DNA of 64,000 nucleotides from Streptomyces diacarni (GTDB taxonomy: Bacteria > Actinomycetota > Actinomycetes > Streptomycetales > Streptomycetaceae): assembly GCF_003323715.1 (NCBI RefSeq), contig NZ_QOIN01000045.1, forward strand, positions 1-64,000. The letters run 5' to 3'. Under the pieces are notes generated by a model. The model searched no databases. It was not told the DNA's origin and worked only from the letters and a program-made list of their open reading frames with translations. This document shows positions 8,965-19,249 of this stretch, piece after piece. Within the stretch, counting starts at the first letter, position 1; every line of letters begins with the position of its first letter. Both the position numbers and the translations under genes were made by a program.

Positions 8965-11247
8965 ATGACGCGTAAGGCTCCCTCCAATGACCCTGTTCAG
9001 GACGCGCCCCAGGTGGGGGCGCCCGCACAGGCGGCGGCCGGGCTGCCCGCCGTCGGGCACTCGCTGCGGATGGCGCGGCAGCAGATGGGGGTGAGGCGGA
9101 CCGCGCTGACGCTGCTGCGCGTCAACCAGAAGGACGGGTTCGACTGCCCGGGCTGCGCGTGGCCCGAGGGTGACCAACGGCATACGGCGGAGTTCTGCGA
9201 GAACGGCGCCAAGGCGGTCGCCGAGGAGGCGACCACCCGCCGGGTCACCCGCGCGTTCTTCGCCTCGCACTCGGTCGCCGACCTCGCCGAGCGGTCGGGG
9301 TACTGGCTGGGGCAGCAGGGCCGGCTGACCGAGCCGATGTACCTGCCCGAGGGCGGCGAGCGCTACGAGCCGATCGGCTGGGAGGCGGCCTTCGACCTGA
9401 TCGCCGAGGAGCTGCGGGCCCTTTCGTCACCCGATGAGGCGGTCTTCTACACCTCGGGGCGCACCGGCAACGAGGCCGCGTTCCTCTACCAGCTCTTCGC
9501 CCGCGAGTTCGGCACGAACAACCTGCCGGACTGCTCCAACATGTGCCACGAGTCGTCTGGCTCCGCGCTGACCGAGACGCTCGGCGTCGGCAAGGGCAGC
9601 GTCCTGCTGGAGGACCTGTACAAGGCGGACCTGATCATCGTCGCCGGGCAGAATCCGGGGACCAACCACCCCCGGATGCTCTCCGCGCTGGAGAAGGCCA
9701 AGGCGGGCGGCGCGAAGATCATCACGGTGAATCCGCTGCCCGAGGCCGGGATGGAGCGGTTCAAGAACCCGCAGACCCCCAAGGGGCTGGCAGCGGGCGG
9801 CACCCCGCTCACCGACCTGTTCCTGCAGATCCGCCTCGGCGGCGACCAGGCGCTCTTCCGCGCCCTGAACCGCATGCTCCTGGAGCGGGAGGGAGCGCTC
9901 GACGAGCAGTTCGTCGCGGAGTACACGCACGGCTTCGAGGAGTTCGCGAAGGCCGCCCGCGCCACCGACCGGGACGAGACGGCGGCCGCCACAGGCCTCG
10001 AGCACGCCGAGATCGAGCGCGCCCTGGAGATGGTGCTGGCCTCGCGCCGCACCGTGGTGTGCTGGGCGATGGGGCTCACCCAGCACAAGCACTCGGTGCC
10101 CACCATTCGCGAGGTGGTCAACTTCCTGCTGCTGCGCGGGAACATCGGCCGCCCCGGCGCGGGCGTGTGCCCCGTGCGCGGCCACAGCAACGTGCAGGGC
10201 GACCGCACCATGGGCATCTTCGAGCGGCCCGCGCCCGCCTTCCTCGACGCGCTGGAGCAGGAGTTCGGGTTCGCCCCGCCGCGCGAACACGGCCTGGATG
10301 TCGTGCGCGCCATCCGGGCGATGCGCGACGGGCAGGCGAAGGTGTTCGTCGCGATGGGCGGCAACTTCGTGGCCGCCTCCCCCGACACCGAGGTCACCGA
10401 GGACGCGATGCGGCAAGCCCGGCTGACCGTGCACGTGTCCACCAAGCTCAACCGCTCCCACTGCGTGACCGGCGCACGGGCGCTGATCCTGCCCACGCTG
10501 GGGCGCACGGAACGCGACACCCAGCGCGGCGGCGACCAGTACGTGACCGTGGAGGACTCCATGGGCATGGTGCACGCCTCCCGCGGACGGCTGGCGCCCG
10601 CGAGCCCCCAGCTGCTGTCCGAGCCCGCCATCGTCGCCCGCCTGGCCCGCGCCACGCTCGGCGCCGGGTCGGCCACCCCCTGGGAGGAGTTCGAGGGGGA
10701 CTACGGGCTGATCCGCGACCGGATCTCCCGCGTGATCCCCGGCTTCGAGGACTTCAACGCGCGCGTTGCCCGGCCCTCAGGCTTCGCGCTGCCGCACGCG
10801 CCGCGCGACGAGCGGCGCTTCCCCACCGCCACGGGCAAGGCGAACTTCACCGCCGCGCCCGTCGAGTACCCCCGGGTGCCGAAGGGCCGGCTGCTGCTGC
10901 AGACGCTCCGCTCGCACGACCAGTACAACACCACCGTCTACGGCCTCGACGACCGCTACCGCGGCATCAAGAACGGCCGCCGCGTGGTGCTCGTGAGGAC
11001 CGAGGACGCCGAGACGCTCGGGCTGGCCGACGGCGCGTACGCCGACCTGCGCAGCGAGTGGGGCGACGGGCGGGAGCGGGTGGCGCGCGGATTCCGCGTC
11101 GTGCACTACCCGACGGCGCCCGGCTGCGCCGCCGCCTACTACCCCGAGACCAACGTGCTCGTCCCGCTGGACGCCACCGCCGACGTCAGCAACACCCCCG
11201 CCAGCAAGTCCGTCGTGATCAGTCTCACGCCGTCCACGGCCGAGTGA
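8965..11247 (+). CDS. FdhF/YdeP-type molybdopterin oxidoreductase
   Basis: Protein of 760 aa in the molybdopterin-guanine-dinucleotide oxidoreductase superfamily. The N-terminal block KDGFDCPGCAWPEGDQRH is a hallmark of the FdhF/YdeP (Fdh-alpha-like) branch. Further signs are FYTSGRTGNEAAFLYQLFAR, NMCHESSG, LIIVAGQNPGTNHPRML (cofactor binding) and the C-terminal molydopterin-dinucleotide domain beginning LLQTLRSHDQYNTTVYGLDDRYRG. The usual CxxCxxxC ferredoxin-type cluster motif of true formate dehydrogenases is not seen. Substrate and redox partner are unknown; no other subunit or Mo-cofactor gene is adjacent. The ATG at 8965 was chosen over upstream in-frame codons because those lie in the polA 5' region. 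Confidence 0.88.
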   Translation: MTRKAPSNDPVQDAPQVGAPAQAAAGLPAVGHSLRMARQQMGVRRTALTLLRVNQKDGFDCPGCAWPEGDQRHTAEFCENGAKAVAEEATTRRVTRAFFASHSVADLAERSGYWLGQQGRLTEPMYLPEGGERYEPIGWEAAFDLIAEELRALSSPDEAVFYTSGRTGNEAAFLYQLFAREFGTNNLPDCSNMCHESSGSALTETLGVGKGSVLLEDLYKADLIIVAGQNPGTNHPRMLSALEKAKAGGAKIITVNPLPEAGMERFKNPQTPKGLAAGGTPLTDLFLQIRLGGDQALFRALNRMLLEREGALDEQFVAEYTHGFEEFAKAARATDRDETAAATGLEHAEIERALEMVLASRRTVVCWAMGLTQHKHSVPTIREVVNFLLLRGNIGRPGAGVCPVRGHSNVQGDRTMGIFERPAPAFLDALEQEFGFAPPREHGLDVVRAIRAMRDGQAKVFVAMGGNFVAASPDTEVTEDAMRQARLTVHVSTKLNRSHCVTGARALILPTLGRTERDTQRGGDQYVTVEDSMGMVHASRGRLAPASPQLLSEPAIVARLARATLGAGSATPWEEFEGDYGLIRDRISRVIPGFEDFNARVARPSGFALPHAPRDERRFPTATGKANFTAAPVEYPRVPKGRLLLQTLRSHDQYNTTVYGLDDRYRGIKNGRRVVLVRTEDAETLGLADGAYADLRSEWGDGRERVARGFRVVHYPTAPGCAAAYYPETNVLVPLDATADVSNTPASKSVVISLTPSTAE

Positions 11248-11326
11248 CCCCCGTACGGGCATAGGCTCGGACCGGCCGGTCCACTCCCCCGGCCGGCCGA
11301 GCGACACGTGAACGGAGCAGCGGCGC

Positions 11327-11773
11327 ATGGGCGAGCGGACCACCACCAAGTTCCCCCAGGAGATCCTGGACCAGTGGAAGGGCTCGGGCTTCGACCTCCC
11401 GGCGCTGTTCTCCGCCGGGGCACTGGGCGAGCGCATGGGCCTGGAGGTCGTGGAGGCCTCCCCGGAACGGGTCGTCGGCACGCTTCCCGTGGAGGGCAAC
11501 ACCCAGCCGTACGGGCTGCTGCACGGCGGCGCCTCGGCGGTACTGGCCGAGACGCTCGGGTCGGTGGGAGCGATGCTGCACGGCGGACCCGGCAAGGCCG
11601 CCGTGGGAGTCGACCTGAACTGCACCCACCACCGGGGCCCGCGCGACGGACTGGTGACGGGCGTGGCCACCCCCGTCCACCGGGGCCGCACCATGACCAG
11701 CTACGAGATCGCCGTCTCGGACGAGCAGGGGCGGCGCGTGTGCTCGGCGCGGCTCACGTGCCTGCTGCGCTGA
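11327..11773 (+). CDS. PaaI-family hotdog thioesterase
   Basis: Protein of 148 aa, normal for a single hotdog-fold thioesterase. The motif QPYGLLHGGASAVLAETLGSVGA contains the HGG nucleotide-facing loop and the catalytic acidic residue (E in LAETLGS) of the PaaI family. VGVDLNCTHHRGPRDGLVTG and VHRGRTMTSYEIAVSDEQGR are also standard for the family. It should hydrolyse an acyl- or hydroxybenzoyl-CoA, substrate unknown. A GGAG site lies before the ATG. It follows the molybdoenzyme gene by 79 nt in the same direction and could be co-transcribed. Confidence 0.88.
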   Translation: MGERTTTKFPQEILDQWKGSGFDLPALFSAGALGERMGLEVVEASPERVVGTLPVEGNTQPYGLLHGGASAVLAETLGSVGAMLHGGPGKAAVGVDLNCTHHRGPRDGLVTGVATPVHRGRTMTSYEIAVSDEQGRRVCSARLTCLLR

Positions 11774-12356
11774 GTTTTTTCCTGCGGGTCTCGTCCCGGC
11801 ACGGGGGTGCCACCGACCGCAGTGTGCGGGCTGCGGGTGGAGTGTGGTTGGCCGCGCAGTTCCCCGCGCCCCTTCGGGGCGCGCCCACATCTCCTCTGCG
11901 GCGCAAGGGGAGCCCCCGGCCCCCTTCCGGGCGTCACGGTGCGTGACGCGTCCCTGTCGGGGCCTTCACATGATCCGCGCACACGGCTTTGCGCGGGCAC
12001 TCACGCGCGTGCTGCGTACGGTATGCGGACCCGCTCTCGGACCCCGATGGGTGACTGCCCGAACCAACTGCGGCTTCGGGGCGCGAAACGTGTCCGCCAT
12101 CTTCCCGTCACACACGGAGAGTTGAGGGAAGACCAGTTGGCGGCCTTCCGGTTCCGTGACGGTGATAACAAGAAAGTCACATCATCGACTGGACCTCTGC
12201 CCGTCTTCACAGGCTCGCCTTAGAGTCACCGCCAGTCACCGCGCCGCCGGGCGTGCATGACACAGCACCGATCTGTACCCCCGTACGGCCCGGCGCGCGA
12301 CACGGCCACTCACGCACTCACGCCACGAGGGCCGCGCCTCGGGGAAAGGACTGATC
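11774..12356. other. 583-nt intergenic region before the liv operon
   Basis: No credible gene on either strand. Just after the thioesterase stop is a short T-run (TTTTTT at 11775-11780), then a hairpin at 11865-11883. A second inverted repeat GCGTCAC / GTGACGC (11931-11937, 11943-11949, 5-nt loop) is a possible operator. Near 12225-12240 the stretch AGTCACCGCC is repeated as AGTCACCGCG. The liv promoter presumably lies between about 12150 and 12330, but I cannot place a convincing -35/-10 pair. Confidence 0.6.
11865..11883 (+). terminator. Hairpin terminator downstream of the thioesterase gene
   Basis: Perfect 8-bp stem CGCGCCCC / GGGGCGCG with a TTC loop, preceded by GCAGTTCC. This is a very common Streptomyces intergenic hairpin. 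It lies about 90 nt past the thioesterase stop. Confidence 0.6.
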
Positions 12357-13601
12357 GTGCGTCACCGTTCCTTGCTCATACTCACCACCACCGTCACGGT
12401 GGGAGCTCTCACCCTGTCCGCGTGCGGCTCGCGCGGCGACAAGAGCGGGGGTGGCGAGGGTGGAGACAAGACCACCGTCGTCATCGGGCTCGACGCACCA
12501 CTGACCGGCGACCTGTCCGCGCTCGGACAGGGCATCAAGAACTCCAGCGAACTCGCGGTCAAGACCGCCAACAAGAACAACGAGGTCGACGGCGTCACCT
12601 TCAAGATCCAGGCGCTCGACGACCAGGGCCAGGCCGGCACAGGCCAGCAGAACGCCACCAAGTTCGTCGGCAACGACGAGGTCATCGGCGCCGTCGGCCC
12701 CCTCAACTCGCACGTCGGCCAGTCCATGCAGAAGGTCTTCGGCAACGCGAACATGGTGCAGGTCTCCCCCGCCAACACGGCGCCCGAGCTCACCCAGGGC
12801 CCCAACTGGCAGAAGGGCAAGAAGAAACGACTCTTCGACACCTACTACCGCACCTGCGCCACCGACGCCGTCCAGGGCCCGTACGCCGCCCAGTACCTGT
12901 TCGACAAGCGCAAGTTCAAAAAGGCGTACATCATCGACGACAAGAAGACCTACGGCGCCGGACTGGCGGGCACCTTCGCCGACGAGTTCAAGAAACTCGG
13001 CGGCAAGGTCGTGGGCACCGACCACATCAACCCCGACGACCGCGACTTCTCCGCCGTCGCCACCAAGGTCGCCAAGTCCAAGGCCGACTTCGTCTACTAC
13101 GGCGGCGAGTACCCGGCAGGCGCGCCGCTCAGCTCCCAGATCAGCAAAGCGGGATCCAAGGCGCTGGTCGTCGGCGGTGACGCCCTCTACAGCGAGGAAT
13201 ACACCAAGCTCGGCAAGAAGAACGTCGAGGGCGACCTCGCCACCTCCGTCGGAGCGCCGCTGGAGAGCCTCGACACCGCCAAGACGTTCATGGAGAACTA
13301 CAAGAAGGCCGGCTACAAGCTGCCCTACGAGGCCTACGGCGGCTACGCCTACGACAGCACCAGGGCGGTCATCCTCGCCGTCAAGACCGTCGTGGACAAG
13401 AACGACGGCAAGCTGCCCGACACCATGGACGACGCCCGCAAGCAGGTCACCGAGGCCATGCAGGACGTCACCTTCGACGGCGTGACCGGACAGGTCGGCT
13501 TCGACAAGTACGGCGACACCACCAACAAGCAGCTGTCCGTCTACGAAGTCAAGAACGGCAAGCACGAACCCGTGCAGACCGGCACCTTCAAGGAGAGCTG
13601 A
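12357..13601 (+). CDS. livK: Branched-chain amino acid ABC transporter substrate-binding lipoprotein
   Basis: Protein of 414 aa. The signal peptide ends in the lipobox LTLSAC, so mature protein is lipid-anchored at Cys22. The Leu/Ile/Val-binding fold follows: VVIGLDAPLTGDLSALGQGIKNSSELAVKTANK, ATKFVGNDEVIGAVGPLNSHVGQSMQKVF, AYIIDDKKTYGAGLAGTFADEFKKLGGKVVG and VYYGGEYPAGAPL. It captures branched-chain amino acids or related ligands outside the membrane and delivers them to LivHMGF. The start GTG has GGAAAGGA 7 nt upstream. It is the first gene of livKHMGF, followed by a strong hairpin before livH, so it is probably made in excess over the membrane parts. Confidence 0.93.
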   Translation: MRHRSLLILTTTVTVGALTLSACGSRGDKSGGGEGGDKTTVVIGLDAPLTGDLSALGQGIKNSSELAVKTANKNNEVDGVTFKIQALDDQGQAGTGQQNATKFVGNDEVIGAVGPLNSHVGQSMQKVFGNANMVQVSPANTAPELTQGPNWQKGKKKRLFDTYYRTCATDAVQGPYAAQYLFDKRKFKKAYIIDDKKTYGAGLAGTFADEFKKLGGKVVGTDHINPDDRDFSAVATKVAKSKADFVYYGGEYPAGAPLSSQISKAGSKALVVGGDALYSEEYTKLGKKNVEGDLATSVGAPLESLDTAKTFMENYKKAGYKLPYEAYGGYAYDSTRAVILAVKTVVDKNDGKLPDTMDDARKQVTEAMQDVTFDGVTGQVGFDKYGDTTNKQLSVYEVKNGKHEPVQTGTFKES

Positions 13602-13636
13602 CCGGACCCCGCCCCGCCCCACCTTCCAGCGAACAA

Positions 13637-13676
13637 CGGCTGCGCGGGGGCGCTCGGACGCGCCCCCGCGCAGCCG
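13637..13676 (+). terminator. Strong hairpin between livK and livH (attenuator)
   Basis: Perfect 17-bp inverted repeat, arms 13637-13653 (CGGCTGCGCGGGGGCGC) and 13660-13676, with a 6-nt loop and no T-run. It stands 35 nt past livK and 27 nt before livH. In this position it likely stops part of the transcripts and protects the livK mRNA 3' end. Confidence 0.8.
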
Positions 13677-13703
13677 TATCTGACACACCCAAGGAGTCCC
13701 CCG

Positions 13704-14633
13704 GTGCACGGTCTGCCGGATCAGCTGGCGAACGGACTCGCACTCGGCGCGTTGTACGGCCTCATCGCGATCGGGTACACGATGGTCTACGGCATCGTCC
13801 AGCTCATCAACTTCGCCCACGGCGAGATATTCATGATCGGCGGCTTCGGCGCGCTGACCGCCTACCTGTGGCTGCCCGACGGAACGGGCATGGCCCTCGC
13901 GCTCCCCCTGATGATCCTGCTCGGCGTCGTGTGCGCCGTGCTCGTCGCCGTCGGAGCCGAACGCTTCGCCTACCGGCCCCTGCGCGGCGGCCCCCGGCTC
14001 TCCCCGCTGATCACCGCGATCGGCCTCTCCCTCGCACTCCAGCAGGCCGTCTGGGCCTTCTACCCGAACGCCAAGAAGGCCCGGCCCTTCCCGCAGCTCG
14101 GCGGCGGCGACCTCGACCTCGGCTTCGTCGCCCTCTCCCGCGAGGACCTGTTCATCTTCATCGCCGCGCCCGTGTGCATGCTCGCCCTCGGCCTGTTCGT
14201 CGCCAAGACCCGCACCGGACGGGCCATGCAGGCCACCTCCCAGGACCCCGACACGGCCAAGCTGATGGGCGTCAACACCGACCGCATCATCGTGATGGCC
14301 TTCGCCATCGGCGCCGCGTTCGCCGCCATCGCCGCCATCGCACAAGGCTTCAAAACCGGCGAGGTCAACTTCCGCATGGGCTTCATCGCCGGGCTCAAGG
14401 CCTTCACCGCCGCCGTCCTCGGCGGCATCGGCAACATCTACGGCGCCATGGTCGGCGGCCTCGTCCTCGGCGTCGCCGAAGCCCTGGCCACCGCCTACAT
14501 CGGCAACATCCCAGGACTCGAACAGTTCGGCGGCGGCTCGTGGAAGGACGTGTGGGCGTTCGTGCTGCTCATCCTCGTCCTCCTCCTAAGGCCCCAGGGC
14601 ATCCTCGGCGAACGCCTCGCGGATCGGGCGTGA
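13704..14633 (+). CDS. livH: Branched-chain amino acid ABC transporter permease LivH
   Basis: Membrane protein of 309 aa with about eight hydrophobic segments. Family motifs include NGLALGALYGLIAIGYTMVYGIVQLINFAHGEIFMIG at the N-terminus and the cytoplasmic EAA-like loop RTGRAMQATSQDPDTAKLMGVN. The C-terminal segment is GGIGNIYGAMVGGLVLGVAE. The start is GTG with AAGGAG 8 nt upstream. It forms the membrane channel with LivM. LivM follows after 5 nt. Confidence 0.93.
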   Translation: MHGLPDQLANGLALGALYGLIAIGYTMVYGIVQLINFAHGEIFMIGGFGALTAYLWLPDGTGMALALPLMILLGVVCAVLVAVGAERFAYRPLRGGPRLSPLITAIGLSLALQQAVWAFYPNAKKARPFPQLGGGDLDLGFVALSREDLFIFIAAPVCMLALGLFVAKTRTGRAMQATSQDPDTAKLMGVNTDRIIVMAFAIGAAFAAIAAIAQGFKTGEVNFRMGFIAGLKAFTAAVLGGIGNIYGAMVGGLVLGVAEALATAYIGNIPGLEQFGGGSWKDVWAFVLLILVLLLRPQGILGERLADRA

Positions 14634-14638
14634 TACCC

Positions 14639-16504
14639 ATGACGACACACCACACCGACACCAGCGCGCACACCGCGCCAGCCACCCCGGCACACCACTC
14701 CCCCACCGTTCGAGGACCCCTCCCCCTCGGCGCCGACCCGCACACCAGCCGCAGGAACGGCCGCGTACTCGTCGGCGCCGGAGCACTCCTCGCCTTCGTC
14801 TCCACGATGCTCCCCTGGACCTGGACCGCCGAGTTCCCCGGCGACCTCACCATCGCCCTCTACCCGGCAGGACTCCAGCTCCTCACCCTCGTCGCCGCCG
14901 TCCTGACCGCCGCACTCCTCCTCGCCTCCGCAGGCGTACGCGGACTGCGCTGGCTCACCCCCGGCGGCAAACACAGCGCACTGCTGCTGATGGCCCTCGC
15001 CTCACTCGCCGTCACCTGGTACACCGCAGGCGCCATCGCCGTCGAACTCGGCGGCCTCGTCAACCTCGAACCCGGCATGTGGATCGGCGCCGCAGGCACC
15101 CTCCTCGCCGTCATCGGAGCCCTCGCACTCCCCGCCGACCTCGCTCCGGAAACCGGCGACGACGCCCGCGAACCCGCCCCCTGGGCGCGCCTCACCCACG
15201 CGCTCAAAGCACCCTCACCAGGACGCCCCGCACCCCTGCCCGACTGGGCCGAGATCCTCGTGATCTGCGCCTCCTGCGCGCTGGGCCTCTACGTCTTCGC
15301 CTACGGCATCGAAGCGGACGGCGGCCCCCCGTTCATCGGCTTCCTGATGCTCTCCGCCTTCGCCTTCCCCGCGCTCCACCGCACCGGACTGCCCCGCCGG
15401 CTGACCGCGCTGACCGCCAAACACCGCGGCGTCACCCTCGCCGCCACCTTCGCCGCCGCACTGCTCTTCCCGATCACCCAGAGCAACGAGGCCTACACCA
15501 ACATCGCCGTCAGCGTACTGATCTTCGCCACCGTCGCACTCGGCCTCAACATGGTCGTCGGCCTCGCCGGCATCCTCGACCTCGGATACGTCGCCTTCCT
15601 CGGCGTCGGCGCCTACACCGCGGCGCTCGTCTCCGGAGCCGAGACCTCCTCCCTCGGCATCCACGTACCCTTCTGGGCCGCCGTCCTCATCGGCGCCGCC
15701 GTCGCCCTCGTCTTCGGCCTCGTCATCGGCTTCCCCTCCCTGCGCCTGCACGGCGACTACCTCGCCATCGTCACCCTCGGCTTCGGAGAGATCTTCCGCA
15801 TCTCCGTACAAAACCTCGACGGCGACTCAGGCCCCAACATCACCAACGGCCCCAACGGCATCCCCAACATCCCCGACCTGGAGCTCTTCGGCTTCAACCT
15901 CGGCGAACCCCACACCCTCCTCGGCTTCGAACTCGGCAGATTCGCCAACTACTACCTGCTGATGCTGCTGTTCACCGCCATCGTCGTCACCATCTTCCGG
16001 CGCTCCGACAACTCCCGCATCGGCCGCGCCTGGATCGCCATCCGCGAGGACGAGACCGCGGCACGCGCCATGGGCGTCAACGCCTTCCGGCTCAAACTCA
16101 TGGCCTTCGCCCTCGGCGCCACCCTCGCCGGCATGGCCGGCACCGTCCTCGCCCACGTCGAGTTCTCCGTCAACCCCGAGTCCTACAAGTTCGTCCACAC
16201 CGCGCCACCCAACTCCGCCTTCCTCCTCATCGCCGTCATCCTCGGCGGCATGGGCACCGTCAGCGGACCCCTCATCGGCGCCGCCCTCCTCTACCTCATC
16301 CCGGCCAAACTCCAGTTCATGGCCGACTACCAACTGCTGCTCTTCGGCATCGCCCTCGTCCTGCTGATGCGCTTCAGGCCCGAAGGCCTCATCGCCGACC
16401 GCCGCAAACAACTGGAGTTCCACGAGACGGGACAACTCGACGTCCCCGACGCCACCGCACAGACAACCCCCGGCCTCCCCGGCATCGGCAAGACGGAGGC
16501 GTGA
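14639..16504 (+). CDS. livM: Branched-chain amino acid ABC transporter permease LivM (long form)
   Basis: Protein of 621 aa, roughly twice the classical LivM. An N-terminal part of about 280 residues has several extra membrane segments (RVLVGAGALLAFVSTMLPWTW and others). The LivM domain proper starts near residue 285: NIAVSVLIFATVALGLNMVVGLAGILDLGYVAFLGVGAY, SLRLHGDYLAIVTLGFGEIFR and the EAA-like loop GRAWIAIREDETAARAMGVN. Long forms of this kind are usual in Streptomyces. The ATG at 14639 follows the livH stop by 5 nt. It pairs with LivH in the transporter. Confidence 0.93.
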   Translation: MTTHHTDTSAHTAPATPAHHSPTVRGPLPLGADPHTSRRNGRVLVGAGALLAFVSTMLPWTWTAEFPGDLTIALYPAGLQLLTLVAAVLTAALLLASAGVRGLRWLTPGGKHSALLLMALASLAVTWYTAGAIAVELGGLVNLEPGMWIGAAGTLLAVIGALALPADLAPETGDDAREPAPWARLTHALKAPSPGRPAPLPDWAEILVICASCALGLYVFAYGIEADGGPPFIGFLMLSAFAFPALHRTGLPRRLTALTAKHRGVTLAATFAAALLFPITQSNEAYTNIAVSVLIFATVALGLNMVVGLAGILDLGYVAFLGVGAYTAALVSGAETSSLGIHVPFWAAVLIGAAVALVFGLVIGFPSLRLHGDYLAIVTLGFGEIFRISVQNLDGDSGPNITNGPNGIPNIPDLELFGFNLGEPHTLLGFELGRFANYYLLMLLFTAIVVTIFRRSDNSRIGRAWIAIREDETAARAMGVNAFRLKLMAFALGATLAGMAGTVLAHVEFSVNPESYKFVHTAPPNSAFLLIAVILGGMGTVSGPLIGAALLYLIPAKLQFMADYQLLLFGIALVLLMRFRPEGLIADRRKQLEFHETGQLDVPDATAQTTPGLPGIGKTEA

Positions 16505-16511
16505 GGACCCC

Positions 16512-18232
<1,721 letters not shown>

Positions 18233-18236
18233 GCAC

Positions 18237-18284
18237 GGGCACGGGCCGAGGGGACGCCCGCAAGCGCCCCCTCAGCCCGTGCCC
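18237..18284. terminator. Bidirectional hairpin between livF and pdtaR
   Basis: Long imperfect inverted repeat: GGGCACGGGC (18237-18246) pairs with GCCCGTGCCC (18275-18284), and inside it GAGGGG pairs with CCCCTC and CGC with GCG. It starts 5 nt past livF and ends 20 nt before the pdtaR stop, so it serves both convergent genes. Confidence 0.75.
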
Positions 18285-18303
18285 GCTGCTGCCGCTACCG
18301 CCG

Positions 18304-18987
18304 CTACTGCTGCTTCTTGCGTTCCTCGCCGTCCGCGATGACCGCCTCGGCGACCTGCTGCATCGACAGCCTGCGGTCCATCGACGTCTTCTGGATCCAG
18401 CGGAACGCCGCCGGCTCCGTCAGCCCGTACTGCGTCTGCAGCACGCTCTTGGCCCGGTCCACCAGCTTCCGCGTCTCCAGCCGCTGGGCGAGGTCCGCGA
18501 CCTCCTTCTCCAGCTCCCGCAGCTCCGTGAACCGCGAGACCGCCATCTCGATGGCCGGCACCACGTCGCTCTTGCTGAACGGCTTCACCAGGTAGGCCAT
18601 GGCACCCGCGTCGCGGGCCCGCTCGACCAGCTCACGCTGGGAGAACGCGGTCAGCATCAGCACCGGCGCGATGCTCTCCTCGGCGATCTTCTCCGCCGCG
18701 GAGATGCCGTCGAGTACGGGCATCTTCACATCGAGAATGCACAGGTCGGGCTGGTGCTCGCGGGCCAGCTCCACGGCCCGCTGCCCGTCGCCCGCCTCGC
18801 CGACGACGGTGTAGCCCTCCTCCTCGAGCATCTCCTTGAGATCCATCCGGATCAGGGCCTCGTCCTCCGCGATCACGACCCGCCGCGTCGCCGGAGGCAC
18901 GTGCGCGCCACCGCTCGTCTCGGCAGCCGCCTCCACGGGCTCTGCACTCTGGACACTCTCAGACTCGGGGACGTCCGCGGCGCTCAC
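18304..18987 (-). CDS. pdtaR: ANTAR-domain response regulator (PdtaR-like)
   Basis: Protein of 227 aa. The receiver domain (about 35-150) has the acidic pocket VVIAEDEA, the phospho-acceptor Asp86 in LCILDVKMPVLDGI and the conserved Lys in YLVKPFSK. A short coiled coil (FTELRELEKEVADLAQRLE) leads to a C-terminal ANTAR RNA-binding domain with RAKSVLQTQYGLTEPAAFRWIQKTSMDRR. Proteins of this class act as transcription antiterminators on hairpin-containing leaders. The usual partner is a PdtaS-type histidine kinase, which is not in this window. GTG at 18987 is preferred because GAGGAG sits 4 nt upstream and the in-frame ATG at 19038 has none. Confidence 0.88.
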   Translation of the reverse strand: MSAADVPESESVQSAEPVEAAAETSGGAHVPPATRRVVIAEDEALIRMDLKEMLEEEGYTVVGEAGDGQRAVELAREHQPDLCILDVKMPVLDGISAAEKIAEESIAPVLMLTAFSQRELVERARDAGAMAYLVKPFSKSDVVPAIEMAVSRFTELRELEKEVADLAQRLETRKLVDRAKSVLQTQYGLTEPAAFRWIQKTSMDRRLSMQQVAEAVIADGEERKKQQ

Positions 18988-19081
18988 TGGGCTCCTCGTT
19001 TCCGCACAGGTGGGGTCCTCGACTTTACCCATTCCCACCCGGCAATGGTGACGGGGTATGCTCGCCCCGGCACGTAACCCA

Positions 19082-19164
19082 GCCGGGTTGATGGAACGGT
19101 AGACATGGTCCCCTCAAAAGGGATTGCTCGAAAGGGCGTGCGGGTTCGAATCCCGCACCCGGCA
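19082..19164 (+). tRNA. tRNA-Leu (anticodon CAA)
   Basis: A class II tRNA can be folded directly. The acceptor stem is GCCGGGT / ACCCGGC with discriminator A. The anticodon stem GTCCC / GGGAT flanks loop CTCAAAA (anticodon CAA), a long variable arm follows, and the T-arm is GCGGG-TTCGAAT-CCCGC. CCA is not encoded. It decodes UUG, a codon that is rare in most of this window but frequent in the genes just downstream. A TATGCT hexamer at 19057-19062 could be its -10 element; no good -35 is seen. It is divergent from pdtaR. Confidence 0.95.
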
Positions 19165-19170
19165 CCCCAA

Positions 19171-19212
19171 CAGGGCCTGGGTCACTCGTACGAGTGACCC
19201 AGGCCCTGTTTT
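19171..19212 (+). terminator. Perfect rho-independent terminator of tRNA-Leu
   Basis: A 38-bp fully palindromic stem (19171-19208, centre CGTACG at 19187-19192 region) is followed by TTTT at 19209-19212. It starts 7 nt past the tRNA. It is one of few sites in the window with a clear T-run. Confidence 0.92.
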
Positions 19213-19249
19213 CGTCCCCGCTCGGAACAGTCGGCGTGATGCTGCCCAC

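Noticed and set aside
11774..12356. Open frames on the plus strand in the gap before livK (for example 11807-12223)
   Set aside because: Their translations have no recognisable motif, the region carries hairpins and T-runs, and third-position GC bias is weak.
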